Below are positions 16,328-25,136 of a DNA stretch of 64,000 bases, one piece after another. A model generated the notes under the pieces. The model made no database searches and was not told the DNA's origin. It worked only from the letters and a program-made list of their open reading frames with translations. Each line of letters opens with the position of its first letter. Position 1 is the stretch's first letter. Source of the stretch: Paraglaciecola sp. T6c (GTDB taxonomy: Bacteria; Pseudomonadota; Gammaproteobacteria; Enterobacterales; Alteromonadaceae); contig NC_008228.1 in assembly GCF_000014225.1 (NCBI RefSeq), positions 620,001 through 684,000 of the forward strand, given 5' to 3'. The position numbers and the translations under genes were made by a program.

Positions 16328-18007
16328 ATGTCCCTTAATGCTTTTCGACAAGAGCTGGCTACACCGCGCACCTCTATTCAATTGTGCGTATTGGGTATTA
16401 TTGGCGGTGTTTGCGCTGCATCGGTGATCATATTATTCCGCTTAAGCGTGGAATGGCTGCAGCTTATTTATCTTGATGAAGTGAATAATTTTACGACATT
16501 ATCTACTCTAGAGCGGGCGATCATGCCTGTTATAGGCGTAGTGCTTATTTTGTGTGTTGCCTACCTTACTGGTTTTAAGCATTACCGAATGGGTATTCCT
16601 TTTGTGATCCACCGCGTTAAAAAACGCTTCGGACATATCCCTTTTCGTACGACGGTCAATCAATTTTTTGGTGGTGCATTCGCATTAGCGAGCGGCTTTT
16701 CTGTTGGTAGAGAAGGCCCATCGGTGCACTTAGGCGCAGCAGGTAGTAGTTTTTTTGGACAATGGTTAAAACTGCCTGATAACAGTATTCGCATCTTGTC
16801 GGGATGCGGAATCGCCGCTGGTATATCTGCTTCGTTTAATACACCTTTTGCTGCCGTCATTTTCGTAATGGAAGTGGTACTGCGCGAATATAAGATCCAT
16901 ATTTTTATTCCTATCATGTTAGCGGCGGCTTGTGGCACCGTGATGACCAGAGCGGTATTTGGTCAAGCGCAAGAGCTCGACTTTATAGAATTTTTTGAAT
17001 TCAGCCGCTGGATATACCTGTATTTGATTTTGTTTGGAATATTGCTCGGTGCGTTAGCGACTCTTTTCAACAATGCCTTGATGAAAGTTATGCATATTTT
17101 TCAGCGTTTTAACATGATAAAGCGCTTGCTTATTGCCGCCTTGATTACCGGCGCAGTGGGTTACATACTGCCCCAAGCGTTAGGCGCGCATTTCTTTTCT
17201 GTACATGACATGGTGCTACAGCAGCAAGATGTTGTTTTACTGGTAGCGGTGCTTTGCGCTAAGTTTTTTATCACTATTATTGCCATTGGGCTAGGGGTTC
17301 CAGGTGGGATCATGGGGCCGGTATTCGTACTGGGTATGTTAAGTGGAGCCTTATTGGCTGCCCCGTTGGGACTGGCTGTAGATAATATGGAACAACTCAG
17401 CGGTAGCTTTGCTCTGCTTGGCATGGCCGGTTTGATGACGTCTGTAGTGCATGCTCCGCTAGCCGCTCTGTCAGCCGTGATGGAGTTATCCTATAGCCCT
17501 GAACTTATCTTGCCCGCTATCTTAGTTATTGTGCCTGCCTATGTAACTTCGACTCAGTTTCTTGGAAACAGCTCTATCTTCATCCGCCAGTTGGATTATC
17601 AAAAGTTGCCTTACAGTACGTCATCTGTATTGGAAGCTCTGCAAAGAACTGGCGTGCTAGCGGTGATGGACAAAGAATTTAAGTTGTTCAATAACGCCCA
17701 ACAACACCATATTTTACAATTTTTAGAGACATCACCAACACACCCAGTGGTGCAGCGAAACAGTGTTGAAATTGACGTGCAGTATTCGTTAGTTCAATAC
17801 GATATTAGTCTTAGCAGAGAAGAATCATCCTTGGCTTTTTATGCCATGCAAGGGGTGTCGTTTCAGTCAACCCTGGGCGAAGTCTATGAATTGCTGCAAA
17901 GCAGTCGTGAGGGCGCGGTGTATGTTTATGAAAATGAACCAAGTAATATCACAGGTGTGATTACTTGGAACATGTTGCGTAGCTATTTACACAAAGCACA
18001 ATATTAA
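16328..18007 (+). CDS. ClC-family chloride channel or transporter
   Basis: This 559-residue membrane protein shows the ClC signatures. GREGPSVHLG (127-136) carries the gating glutamate E129. GIAAGISASFNTP (161-173) is the second selectivity segment, and GLGVPGGIMGPVF (about 324-336) is the third. At the site of the internal proton glutamate (E. coli ClcA E203) the sequence is E182-V183, that is Val instead of Glu. The first segment reads RMGIP rather than GSGIP. Val at this site is typical of ClC channels, so passive chloride conduction is possible. The region after about 425 is a cytosolic domain with weak CBS character. Roles in chloride homeostasis or acid resistance are inferred. Confidence 0.88.
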   Translation: MSLNAFRQELATPRTSIQLCVLGIIGGVCAASVIILFRLSVEWLQLIYLDEVNNFTTLSTLERAIMPVIGVVLILCVAYLTGFKHYRMGIPFVIHRVKKRFGHIPFRTTVNQFFGGAFALASGFSVGREGPSVHLGAAGSSFFGQWLKLPDNSIRILSGCGIAAGISASFNTPFAAVIFVMEVVLREYKIHIFIPIMLAAACGTVMTRAVFGQAQELDFIEFFEFSRWIYLYLILFGILLGALATLFNNALMKVMHIFQRFNMIKRLLIAALITGAVGYILPQALGAHFFSVHDMVLQQQDVVLLVAVLCAKFFITIIAIGLGVPGGIMGPVFVLGMLSGALLAAPLGLAVDNMEQLSGSFALLGMAGLMTSVVHAPLAALSAVMELSYSPELILPAILVIVPAYVTSTQFLGNSSIFIRQLDYQKLPYSTSSVLEALQRTGVLAVMDKEFKLFNNAQQHHILQFLETSPTHPVVQRNSVEIDVQYSLVQYDISLSREESSLAFYAMQGVSFQSTLGEVYELLQSSREGAVYVYENEPSNITGVITWNMLRSYLHKAQY

Positions 18008-18046
18008 TATGATGTGCTTTGCCCTCAGTATTTGGAGAGTTATCCC

Positions 18047-18475
18047 ATGAGCATTTTATGGCTCAAAGCGTTACACATTTTCTTCATGATCGCTTGGATG
18101 GCGGGTATCTTTTATCTGCCTAGAATATTTGTTTACCATGCCCAGACAGATAATCAAGCGGTGCGTGACCAATTCAAGACAATGGAGCGAAAATTGTGGT
18201 TTTTTATCACGCCTTTTGCATTATTGACTTTGATTTTCGGTTTAAGCTTAATTTATCAATATGGCGCGTCGTGGCTGGCTCATTCAGGTTGGCTGCATGC
18301 GAAATTACTATTGGTGGCGCTTTTGTACGGGTATCACTTTTATCTTTATCATCTGGTCAAAGTGTTCGCCCGAGATGAAAATAAGCATTCCTCACGCTTT
18401 TATCGATTTTTAAACGAAGCGCCAGTGCTGATATTGCTAGCCATAGTGTGCTTAGCTGTGGTGAAGTTTATCTAG
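18047..18475 (+). CDS. hemJ: Protoporphyrinogen IX oxidase HemJ
   Basis: This 142-residue protein has four membrane helices and the HemJ/UPF0093 N terminus LKALHIFFMIAWMAGIFYLP, which includes the conserved His. A conserved Lys lies in SGWLHAKLLLV. HemJ oxidises protoporphyrinogen IX to protoporphyrin IX in haem synthesis in bacteria without HemG or HemY. The start at 18047 is chosen because GGAGAG precedes it by 7 nt; an upstream ATG at 18014 would add 11 residues and lacks a site. The gene lies 39 bp after the ClC gene and may be co-transcribed with it. Confidence 0.9.
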   Translation: MSILWLKALHIFFMIAWMAGIFYLPRIFVYHAQTDNQAVRDQFKTMERKLWFFITPFALLTLIFGLSLIYQYGASWLAHSGWLHAKLLLVALLYGYHFYLYHLVKVFARDENKHSSRFYRFLNEAPVLILLAIVCLAVVKFI

Positions 18476-18707
18476 GGGTTGTGAGCAAAACCATTACGAC
18501 TGCGGGACTTTTTTGAAAATAAAATGCTTGCAAGGCCAAGATGTTTTCAAACGACCCGACGCTCCGAACCCAAAAGAAGCTACGTTCATTGGTCACGTCA
18601 GAATTGATTTAATGTAAAGATTTGTAATTAGACATATATCTAGTTTGCGTTAGTCAACTGATTTGCTAATCTGAAGAAGGAAAATTTGAATCAGAGAATG
18701 TCATAAT

Positions 18708-18884
18708 ATGGATGTTGTGCAGGTAAAATTACGAACCCTTTTGCGCCAGTCTGATCTCGCCTTTGAAGAGTACAAAAAGCACCCCAATTCTGCCGATAGC
18801 GCAAAAGCATATGAAACGGCAAAAATGGCGTTAGATATGTACATCGCGAATATGCGAGTATCAGTTGAACAACGCTTAAAGTAA
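18708..18884 (+). CDS. Small conserved-looking protein, 58 residues
   Basis: This reading frame of 58 codons begins MDVVQVKLRTLLRQSDLAFE and ends MRVSVEQRLK. It is highly helical and charged, with regular hydrophobic spacing (FEEYKKHPNSADSAKAYETA), which is unlike random sequence. The ribosome binding site is weak (AGAG about 11 nt before the ATG). It lies alone in the 600-bp gap between hemJ and folE. There is no recognisable domain and the function is unknown. The alternative is a chance open frame, but the amphipathic helical pattern favours a real gene. Confidence 0.55.
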   Translation: MDVVQVKLRTLLRQSDLAFEEYKKHPNSADSAKAYETAKMALDMYIANMRVSVEQRLK

Positions 18885-19080
18885 CGCCTTTCAAAAACCA
18901 TTATTGCACATCGATATATTCGGCATAAGGAATATGACATTGATGTGACATCAAGCATTTAACCCCCCGCTAAGAAAATGCTATCATCTGGCGATTATAT
19001 GGCGCCCAAGTATAGCCCTAACCTCAAGTTAACTGTTCTTCAACGTCGTCCGTCTATTTTTAATTACAGAGTCAGATTTA

Positions 19081-19635
19081 ATGTCAGATGATTTAACCCA
19101 GCATTACTCGCAAATTCTTTCGATCTTAGGTGAAGATACTCAGCGAGGTGGTTTAGTAGATACGCCTAAACGTGCCGCCAAAGCGATGCAGTTTTTGACC
19201 GATGGTTACGAGAAAAACCTTAATGACGTAGTGAATGGCGCTATTTTTGAAGCCGACACTGACGAAATGGTCGTTATTCAAAATATTGAATACTATTCAC
19301 TGTGCGAGCACCATATTTTGCCGTTTATTGGACAGTGCCATATTGCTTATCTACCTCAGGGGAAAGTGCTAGGACTATCTAAGTTTGCTCGCATCGTTGA
19401 CATGTACGCGCGTCGCCTGCAGATCCAAGAGGGTTTAACCAAGCAAATAGCGGATGCCATTCAAGAAGTTACTGGGGCGGCTGGTGTAGGCGTGATCATG
19501 GAAGGCAAACATATGTGCATGATGATGCGTGGTGTTCAAAAGCAAAACTCGTCCATGGTGACATCAGTAATGCTAGGTGCGATGCGTAAGTCAGATGCAA
19601 CACGTAATGAATTTCTTCGTTTAATTGGTAAGTAA
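19081..19635 (+). CDS. folE: GTP cyclohydrolase I
   Basis: FolE of 184 residues converts GTP to 7,8-dihydroneopterin triphosphate, the first step of tetrahydrofolate and pterin synthesis. The zinc ligands are C75 and H78 (in [12 protein letters not shown]) and C146 (in [10 protein letters not shown]). The [20 protein letters not shown] and [13 protein letters not shown] segments are typical of type IA enzymes. The length is that of the shorter prokaryotic form. A hairpin terminator follows. Confidence 0.96.
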   Translation: MSDDLTQHYSQILSILGEDTQRGGLVDTPKRAAKAMQFLTDGYEKNLNDVVNGAIFEADTDEMVVIQNIEYYSLCEHHILPFIGQCHIAYLPQGKVLGLSKFARIVDMYARRLQIQEGLTKQIADAIQEVTGAAGVGVIMEGKHMCMMMRGVQKQNSSMVTSVMLGAMRKSDATRNEFLRLIGK

Positions 19636-19650
19636 CGCGTTAACAATCTC

Positions 19651-19696
19651 AAAAAAGCACGCCAACCGTTAAATCATTAAGTGTTGGCATGCTTTT
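19651..19696 (+). terminator. Hairpin terminator after folE
   Basis: A 14-bp stem with one mismatch (AAAAGCACGCCAAC at 19653-19666 with 19683-19696) is closed by a 16-nt loop and ends in TTTT. Confidence 0.75.
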
Positions 19697-19802
19697 GTCA
19701 TACTCACCTCCTTAGCGCATATAAAGCTGCGTAAAATCGTTAAATGCACAGACCGTGTGCTCCAATATGGTGCGTCTGCATCTTTTTTGTATGGAAAATG
19801 AA

Positions 19803-20855
19803 ATGACATTGAAAACTCTCTCCTCCTTTTACCGGCTAATGGGCAATATCAAAGCCGTGAAAGTGATGTGTATTATGCTTATCTCCTTCACTGCTGCTGC
19901 AAAGAGCACAGATCCTTCTAGCGAATATGGTCCTCGAACATTTGACGTTGATAACAAATGGACCGCGATCGTTGCTGCATATGAGCCTGAAATTAAAGCG
20001 ATTGATGCTGCGATAGCCAAATTACCTGACGCTAACATCACCAAAACCGTTACTTTTCAGGGCGTAAAGTATCAGCTAGGGACGTATAAGGGTGAGCCGA
20101 TAGTTATCTTTACCACTGGCATAAGCGTGCCGAATGCGGCAATGACTATGCAAATGGCGCTCGACTATTTCCCCATCGACAGAGTCATAATGATGGGCAT
20201 TGCTGGTGCTATTAGCAGTGAGTTTACCCCTGGGGATATTGCTGTACCGGCCAGGTGGTATTTTCATGATGAGTCTGTGTACATCAACCCCGACAAGGAA
20301 CATGAAGGGGAGTTCGTTTTACCTGATTATTATGAGAAGTCATTGGCATCATTTTTAGAGCGCCGTAAACAAGACCCTCATTCGCCTGCCTACGAAAATT
20401 TTGGCTTTATTCACCCTGAAGAAATGGCGGTGATAAAAGAGGGCTGGGATAGTCCTCGACAAATGCCATATTTTACCGCCTCAAGTGAACTACTTGACTT
20501 AACCAAGAAGGCGCTTAAGAAGGTCAGCCCTATTGCTATGCCATCGGGTAAAGCAATAAAGGTTAAGGTCGGCGGCAACGGTGTGACCGGCTCAGTATTC
20601 TTGGATAATGCAGATTACCGAAACTGGATACGCCGGGTGTTTAACGCTGACGTGTCTGAAATGGAATCCGCCGCTGTTGCACAAGTTTGCTTTGTGAACG
20701 ACGTTGACTGGGTGGTTATCCGCTCTATTAGCGATTTAGCCGGTGGTCAGCAAGGCAAAAACGTTGAGAACGTGTTTGACGGTATCGCATCAGGCACTGG
20801 GGCTAAATTGCTGCTAGGCGTCTTAGATGAAGTGGTTGCTTTGCCTGTTCAGTAA
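19803..20855 (+). CDS. Exported nucleosidase of the PNP/UDP phosphorylase-MTAN superfamily
   Basis: This 350-residue protein has an N-terminal hydrophobic export signal (VMCIMLISFTAAAKS, about residues 20-34). A phosphorylase/nucleosidase domain follows. MMGIAGAI with PGDIAVPARWYFH matches the nucleoside-binding core, SEMESAAVAQVCF carries the ribose-binding Glu, and IRSISDLAGG carries the catalytic Asp of MTA/SAH nucleosidases. It probably hydrolyses the N-glycosidic bond of a purine nucleoside in the periplasm. The start at 19803 is preferred because GGAAAA precedes it; upstream ATGs at 19755 and 19791 are possible. Cytoplasmic MTAN enzymes are about 230 residues and not exported, so this is a distinct, extracytoplasmic form. 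Confidence 0.78.
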   Translation: MTLKTLSSFYRLMGNIKAVKVMCIMLISFTAAAKSTDPSSEYGPRTFDVDNKWTAIVAAYEPEIKAIDAAIAKLPDANITKTVTFQGVKYQLGTYKGEPIVIFTTGISVPNAAMTMQMALDYFPIDRVIMMGIAGAISSEFTPGDIAVPARWYFHDESVYINPDKEHEGEFVLPDYYEKSLASFLERRKQDPHSPAYENFGFIHPEEMAVIKEGWDSPRQMPYFTASSELLDLTKKALKKVSPIAMPSGKAIKVKVGGNGVTGSVFLDNADYRNWIRRVFNADVSEMESAAVAQVCFVNDVDWVVIRSISDLAGGQQGKNVENVFDGIASGTGAKLLLGVLDEVVALPVQ

Positions 20856-20882
20856 CTGTAATAAACGTATTCAAGTAGATAT

Positions 20883-20911
20883 AAAAACACCGTCGTTTCG
20901 ACGGTGTTTTT
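20883..20911. terminator. Strong bidirectional terminator
   Basis: A 13-bp perfect stem (AAAAACACCGTCG at 20883-20895 with 20899-20911) has a TTT loop with A and T runs on the flanks. It serves the convergent nucleosidase and YebC-family genes. Confidence 0.93.
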
Positions 20912-20940
20912 GTATAATACTTTAGTTCAGCTGCGAGTTA

Positions 20941-21672
20941 TTATTCGCCTTCGCGCTCAACCACAGCGTTGTGATATACGTCTTGCACGTCATCACAATC
21001 TTCCAGCATATCCATAAACTTATCAAACGTGGCGACATCTTCGCCTGTTACCACTGTTTCTGTTTGCGGCACAAAGGTGATTTCATCTGCATCGAATTCA
21101 AGTTCTGGGTTGTTATCGGTTAGTGCTGTGCGGGTTTTAAAGTATTCAGTATGAGGGGCAAAAACCGTGATCACGCCCTCTTCACATTCTACTTCCGTTA
21201 CATCCACGTCCGCTTCCATTAAGACTTCTAAAACAGCGTCTTCGTCATCGCCAGGGAAAGAGAACACAGCTTGATGGTCAAACATGTGACTTACTGTACC
21301 TGTCACACCTATTTTTGAGTTTGTTTTGGTGAAACAGTTACGTACATCTGTGATAGTTCGGTTGTTATTATCGGTTAGGCAATCAACGATAACCATGCAG
21401 CCGCCTGGGCCAAAGCCTTCATAGCGTGCTGGGGTGAAGTCTTCACCTGCACCGCCAGCGGCTTTATCAATTGCTTTGTCAATAACGTGGCTGGGTACTT
21501 GGTCTTTTTTTGCTTTATCGATAAGGCGGCGCAATGACAAATTGGCTTGAGGGTCTGTGCCGCCGTTCTTAGCAACCATGTAAATTTCTTTACCGTATTT
21601 CGAGTAAACTTTGGTTTTTGCGCCAGCAGTTTTTGCCATCGCTACCTTACGTACTTCAAACTTTCTGCCCAT
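20941..21672 (-). CDS. YebC/PmpR-family protein (YeeN type)
   Basis: This 243-residue protein belongs to the TACO1/YebC family and is closest in style to E. coli YeeN, with the N terminus MGRKFEV and the pieces [36 protein letters not shown] and GTVSHMFD. Members have been described as DNA-binding regulators and, more recently, as factors that help ribosomes translate difficult sequences. It is cytoplasmic. The C-terminal third is very acidic ([16 protein letters not shown]), as is normal for the family. It is transcribed alone and is convergent with the nucleosidase. Confidence 0.9.
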   Translation of the reverse strand: MGRKFEVRKVAMAKTAGAKTKVYSKYGKEIYMVAKNGGTDPQANLSLRRLIDKAKKDQVPSHVIDKAIDKAAGGAGEDFTPARYEGFGPGGCMVIVDCLTDNNNRTITDVRNCFTKTNSKIGVTGTVSHMFDHQAVFSFPGDDEDAVLEVLMEADVDVTEVECEEGVITVFAPHTEYFKTRTALTDNNPELEFDADEITFVPQTETVVTGEDVATFDKFMDMLEDCDDVQDVYHNAVVEREGE

Positions 21673-21779
21673 TAATGTTCTCTTTTTGCTACAAATAAAA
21701 GGATATGACTAAGATTTTACCGATAAATACACGCTTTGTACAAACGCCTTACGTTGGCAGTTTGTGCCTTGATGCTTAT

Positions 21780-22886
21780 TTATGGTAAATGCTCAGTCGC
21801 TAAATAATCATGTGATTGCATTTCTTTCAATCGACTAAGGCATCGATGAAATTCGAAATTTAATGCGCCTTCTGTGTAAAGTTCTTCAAGGGGAACCTCT
21901 GCTGACATGATCAACTTCACGTTACGCTCATAAAACTCATCAACCATGGCGATAAAGCGTCTGGCAATATCATCCACCGATTTGCCCATTTGCTCCACAT
22001 TTGCCAGTAAAATTGAGTGATAACAGCGACTCAGCTCCATGTAATCTGTTTGGCTACGAGGGCCGTCACATAAGGCGCGAAACTCAAACATGGCTACGCC
22101 TTCAGCGTGATGCACCGTGGGAATTTTTCGGCCCTTTATGGTAATAGCATCATCGTGTTGGCACTCTTCAGGGGCAAGCTGCGCAAAATAGACTGAAAGG
22201 TTATCGTTGGCCGTTTGATCCAGAGGGAAGTGATAAATCTCAGCTTGTTTAAGAGTACGCAAACGGTAGTCAATGCCGCTATCGACATTAACCACTTGGG
22301 TATGTTGGTTTATCAGTGCAATCGCTGGCAAAAAACGCGCTCGCTGTAATCCGTTTCGATAAAGCTCGTCAGGGATGATATTAGACGTTGCTACTAAGAC
22401 TATTCCCCGTGCGAACATCTCTTCCATCAGCGTACCGAGGATCATGGCATCTGTAATATCAGACACAAAAAACTCGTCAAAGCAGATGACTTTGGCTTCG
22501 CTTGCAAACTTCGCGGCAATTATTTTAAGTGGATCAGATTGACCGCCGAGAGATTTCAACTCCTCGTGAACGCGGTGCATAAACCGGTGAAAATGCACCC
22601 GCATCTTCTTCTCAAATGGCAAGCAGTCGTAAAACGTATCTACTAAGTAGGTTTTACCTCGACCTACCCCCCCCCAAAAATATAAGCCTTTTATGGACTG
22701 GGCTTTATCATCTTTACCTAGTACAAATTTCACTTTGGTCCACAGGCTAGGTTCTTTGTCTGGCGCTACAAGGTCATCGTAAAGGCGTTGCAACTGTTTG
22801 ACTGCGTTGGCTTGGGCTGGGTCAGAATGAAAGTCGTCGCGCTGTAAATCTGATTGATATTTTTGCCAAGGGGTTGAAGCTGACAT
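21780..22886 (-). CDS. zapE: Cell division protein ZapE (AFG1-like ATPase)
   Basis: This 368-residue AAA-type ATPase shows Walker A GGVGRGKTYLVDTFYD (about residues 71-86), Walker B VICFDEFFVSD (about 133-143) and a VATSN sensor segment. ZapE interacts with FtsZ and is needed for division under stress; mitochondrial relatives (AFG1/LACE1) act in protein quality control. The Walker A region is encoded across a run of nine G bases (nine C on the plus strand at 22667-22675), a possible slippage site. It is divergent from zapG, as in other gammaproteobacteria. Confidence 0.94.
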   Translation of the reverse strand: MSASTPWQKYQSDLQRDDFHSDPAQANAVKQLQRLYDDLVAPDKEPSLWTKVKFVLGKDDKAQSIKGLYFWGGVGRGKTYLVDTFYDCLPFEKKMRVHFHRFMHRVHEELKSLGGQSDPLKIIAAKFASEAKVICFDEFFVSDITDAMILGTLMEEMFARGIVLVATSNIIPDELYRNGLQRARFLPAIALINQHTQVVNVDSGIDYRLRTLKQAEIYHFPLDQTANDNLSVYFAQLAPEECQHDDAITIKGRKIPTVHHAEGVAMFEFRALCDGPRSQTDYMELSRCYHSILLANVEQMGKSVDDIARRFIAMVDEFYERNVKLIMSAEVPLEELYTEGALNFEFHRCLSRLKEMQSHDYLATEHLP

Positions 22887-23129
22887 AAGGCGTGTCTTTT
22901 CCTTTTACTGAATGACCTTAAAAATCACCAAGCTAATCTTGTTGAGGTATTGAATCGAAATTTAATGACCGCATAAATGCGTGACAGGGGTATAATATCA
23001 AAACATGGTATTTTTTTCGCTGTAAGCGGTGCAAAGTTTGTTAAATATTGCTGCTGGCGACTGTAGAGTTAAGTGATATTGTGCTTTTCAGGTGTATGTC
23101 GCTTTTACAACCTTATGATTGGAGTAAGT

Positions 23130-23570
23130 ATGGATTGGTTAATAGGTGTGGTTTTGGTGCTGGTAGGCGCGGTGATTGGTTTCTTTGTTGCAAAATATGT
23201 CTATTTTGATAAAGAAAAGACATCAAAAGACGGCCAGAAAGAGCAAACTTTGAAAGATGTGATGGTTCAGCAGTCTCTGAATCATGTGACTGAAAGCCGT
23301 AAAATTGCAGAACAACTTCAAAAGCAATGCCAAACATTGAGCCAAAATTTGGACAGCTATGAAAGTTCTTTGTCATTGTTAAACACTGACGCACAGAGCA
23401 GCAATGTGAGTTTCTTTGGGGAGCACGCATCGCCATTTTTGCAGAATAAAGAACAAAAAGTGACTCGTGAAAAAGACAGTGCTGATGTGCAACCGTTAGA
23501 TTTTTCGAACCAGAGCTCTGGTTTGTTCAGTGGCAGCGAAAATGTGCGCCCTGAAAAGCAATCAAAATAA
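23130..23570 (+). CDS. zapG: ZapG (YhcB, DUF1043) envelope protein
   Basis: This 146-residue protein starts at the ATG at 23130 with GGAG 5 nt upstream. The first 22 residues form a membrane helix (MDWLIGVVLVLVGAVIGFFV) and are followed by a cytosolic coiled coil (about 40-95) and an unstructured tail. YhcB/ZapG connects cell division, peptidoglycan and phospholipid synthesis in E. coli. It lies between zapE and degQ, the usual neighbourhood. A longer frame beginning at 23073 would disrupt the membrane-anchored N terminus and lacks a ribosome binding site. Confidence 0.9.
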   Translation: MDWLIGVVLVLVGAVIGFFVAKYVYFDKEKTSKDGQKEQTLKDVMVQQSLNHVTESRKIAEQLQKQCQTLSQNLDSYESSLSLLNTDAQSSNVSFFGEHASPFLQNKEQKVTREKDSADVQPLDFSNQSSGLFSGSENVRPEKQSK

Positions 23571-23663
23571 CTGAGCAACACAAGACAGGGAACTTTTCAA
23601 AGTGCCATGCAGTCTTTGTTGTGTTTATTTAAGCTATTAAGTCATCCATGGAGTTATCGTTAA

Positions 23664-25034
23664 ATGAGTAAAGTTATTAACCGCACTGCCATTACCAGTT
23701 GTGTTTTTGCGGCAAGCTTAATGATTGCCGGTTCAGCAAGCGCTGCCTTACCATTCTTTTCTAGTGATAATGAGCCTGTCACAAGCTTGGCTCCGATGCT
23801 GGAAAAGACCACCCCGGGGATCGTGACGATTTCCGTGGAAGGTACCCAGGTTTCGCGTCAGCAAGTGCCAGAAATGTTTCGTCGCTTCTTTGGTGGTAAC
23901 GGCGAGCAAGTGCAAGAGCGCCCGTTCAAAGGTTTGGGGTCAGGGGTTATTATTGACGCCGACAAAGGGTATGTCGTAACCAATAATCATGTTGTTGAAA
24001 ATGCAGATGAAATTACGGTTAAGCTAAACGACGGCCGCGAAGTCAAAGCGAAGAAACTTGGCGCTGATGAGCAAAGCGATATTGCGTTACTTAAAATCGA
24101 AACAGATAACCTCAACCTTACTGCGGTGCCACTAGCAGATTCAGACAAGGTGCGTGTAGGTGACTTTGTTGTGGCCATTGGTAATCCCTTTGGTTTAAGT
24201 CAAACCGTTACCTCAGGTATTGTAAGCGCGCTAGGCCGTTCAGGATTAAACATCGGCGGTTACGAGAACTTCATCCAAACCGATGCAGCCATCAACAGAG
24301 GTAACTCTGGTGGTGCCTTGGTTAGTCTTAATGGCGAACTTGTTGGCATTAATACCGCTATTTTTGGCCCTAATGGCGGTAACGTAGGTATCGGTTTTGC
24401 TATCCCTGCCAATATGATGAAAAGCTTGGTTGATCAGATCATCGAGTTTGGCGAAGTCCGTCGTGGCTTGCTAGGCATCTTAGGCCAAGATGTTGACTCA
24501 GGTTTAGCTGAAGCCATGAACCTAGATGTAAGCCGCGGTGCGTTCGTCAGTGAAGTAAGCGAAGGTTCTGCTGCTGATAAAGGGGGTATTCAAGCGGGTG
24601 ATATCATCATCGAAATTGAAGGTCGCCCTGTGACAAGCTTCTTAGAGTTGCGCGCTAAAATAGGCAGTAAAGGCGCGGGTACTAAGGTCAACCTTACGTT
24701 GCTACGTAAAGGTAAAGAGAAAGACGTTCAAGTGACGTTAGGGGATGCAACACAGAGCACTGTGGCTGCTAAAGAAATACACCCAGCCTTAGAAGGCGCG
24801 ACACTTACCAACGGTAAAACTAAGCAAGGTGTTGACGGTGTAGTTATTTCAGAACTTGTCGCACGTTCACCATCATCCTTGATTGGTTTACAGGACGGCG
24901 ATGTGATTATCGGCGTGAATCGTCACAAAATTGATAATGTAGTCGATCTACGTAACGCGCTAGATGAAGCTAAGGGCGTGATTGCGCTTAATGTTAAGCG
25001 TGGTGTATCAACACTTTACTTGGTAATTCGCTAG
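23664..25034 (+). CDS. degQ: Periplasmic serine endoprotease DegQ
   Basis: HtrA-family protease of 456 residues with a signal peptide ending near SASA (residue 27). The catalytic triad is H109 (VVTNNHVVENA), D139 (EQSDIALLKI) and S215 (NRGNSGGALV). Two PDZ domains follow at about 260-350 and 375-455. It degrades or refolds misfolded proteins in the periplasm. Its length and proximity to degS indicate DegQ/DegP, and the position next to zapG and degS fits degQ. A hairpin terminator separates it from degS. Confidence 0.95.
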   Translation: MSKVINRTAITSCVFAASLMIAGSASAALPFFSSDNEPVTSLAPMLEKTTPGIVTISVEGTQVSRQQVPEMFRRFFGGNGEQVQERPFKGLGSGVIIDADKGYVVTNNHVVENADEITVKLNDGREVKAKKLGADEQSDIALLKIETDNLNLTAVPLADSDKVRVGDFVVAIGNPFGLSQTVTSGIVSALGRSGLNIGGYENFIQTDAAINRGNSGGALVSLNGELVGINTAIFGPNGGNVGIGFAIPANMMKSLVDQIIEFGEVRRGLLGILGQDVDSGLAEAMNLDVSRGAFVSEVSEGSAADKGGIQAGDIIIEIEGRPVTSFLELRAKIGSKGAGTKVNLTLLRKGKEKDVQVTLGDATQSTVAAKEIHPALEGATLTNGKTKQGVDGVVISELVARSPSSLIGLQDGDVIIGVNRHKIDNVVDLRNALDEAKGVIALNVKRGVSTLYLVIR

Positions 25035-25047
25035 TTTTACCAAATTA

Positions 25048-25085
25048 ATGGCAGCCCAAACACTGGGCTGCTATTAACTTTTTCC
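25048..25085 (+). terminator. Hairpin terminator after degQ
   Basis: An 8-bp core stem (GCAGCCCA at 25051-25058 with 25064-25071), extended by weaker pairs, is followed by a T-rich stretch. It is likely a partial terminator before degS. Confidence 0.7.
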
Positions 25086-25136
25086 TTACAGTGTTATTCT
25101 TACCCTCTGATAAGTAAGCTTTTATTAGCAGGTCCC

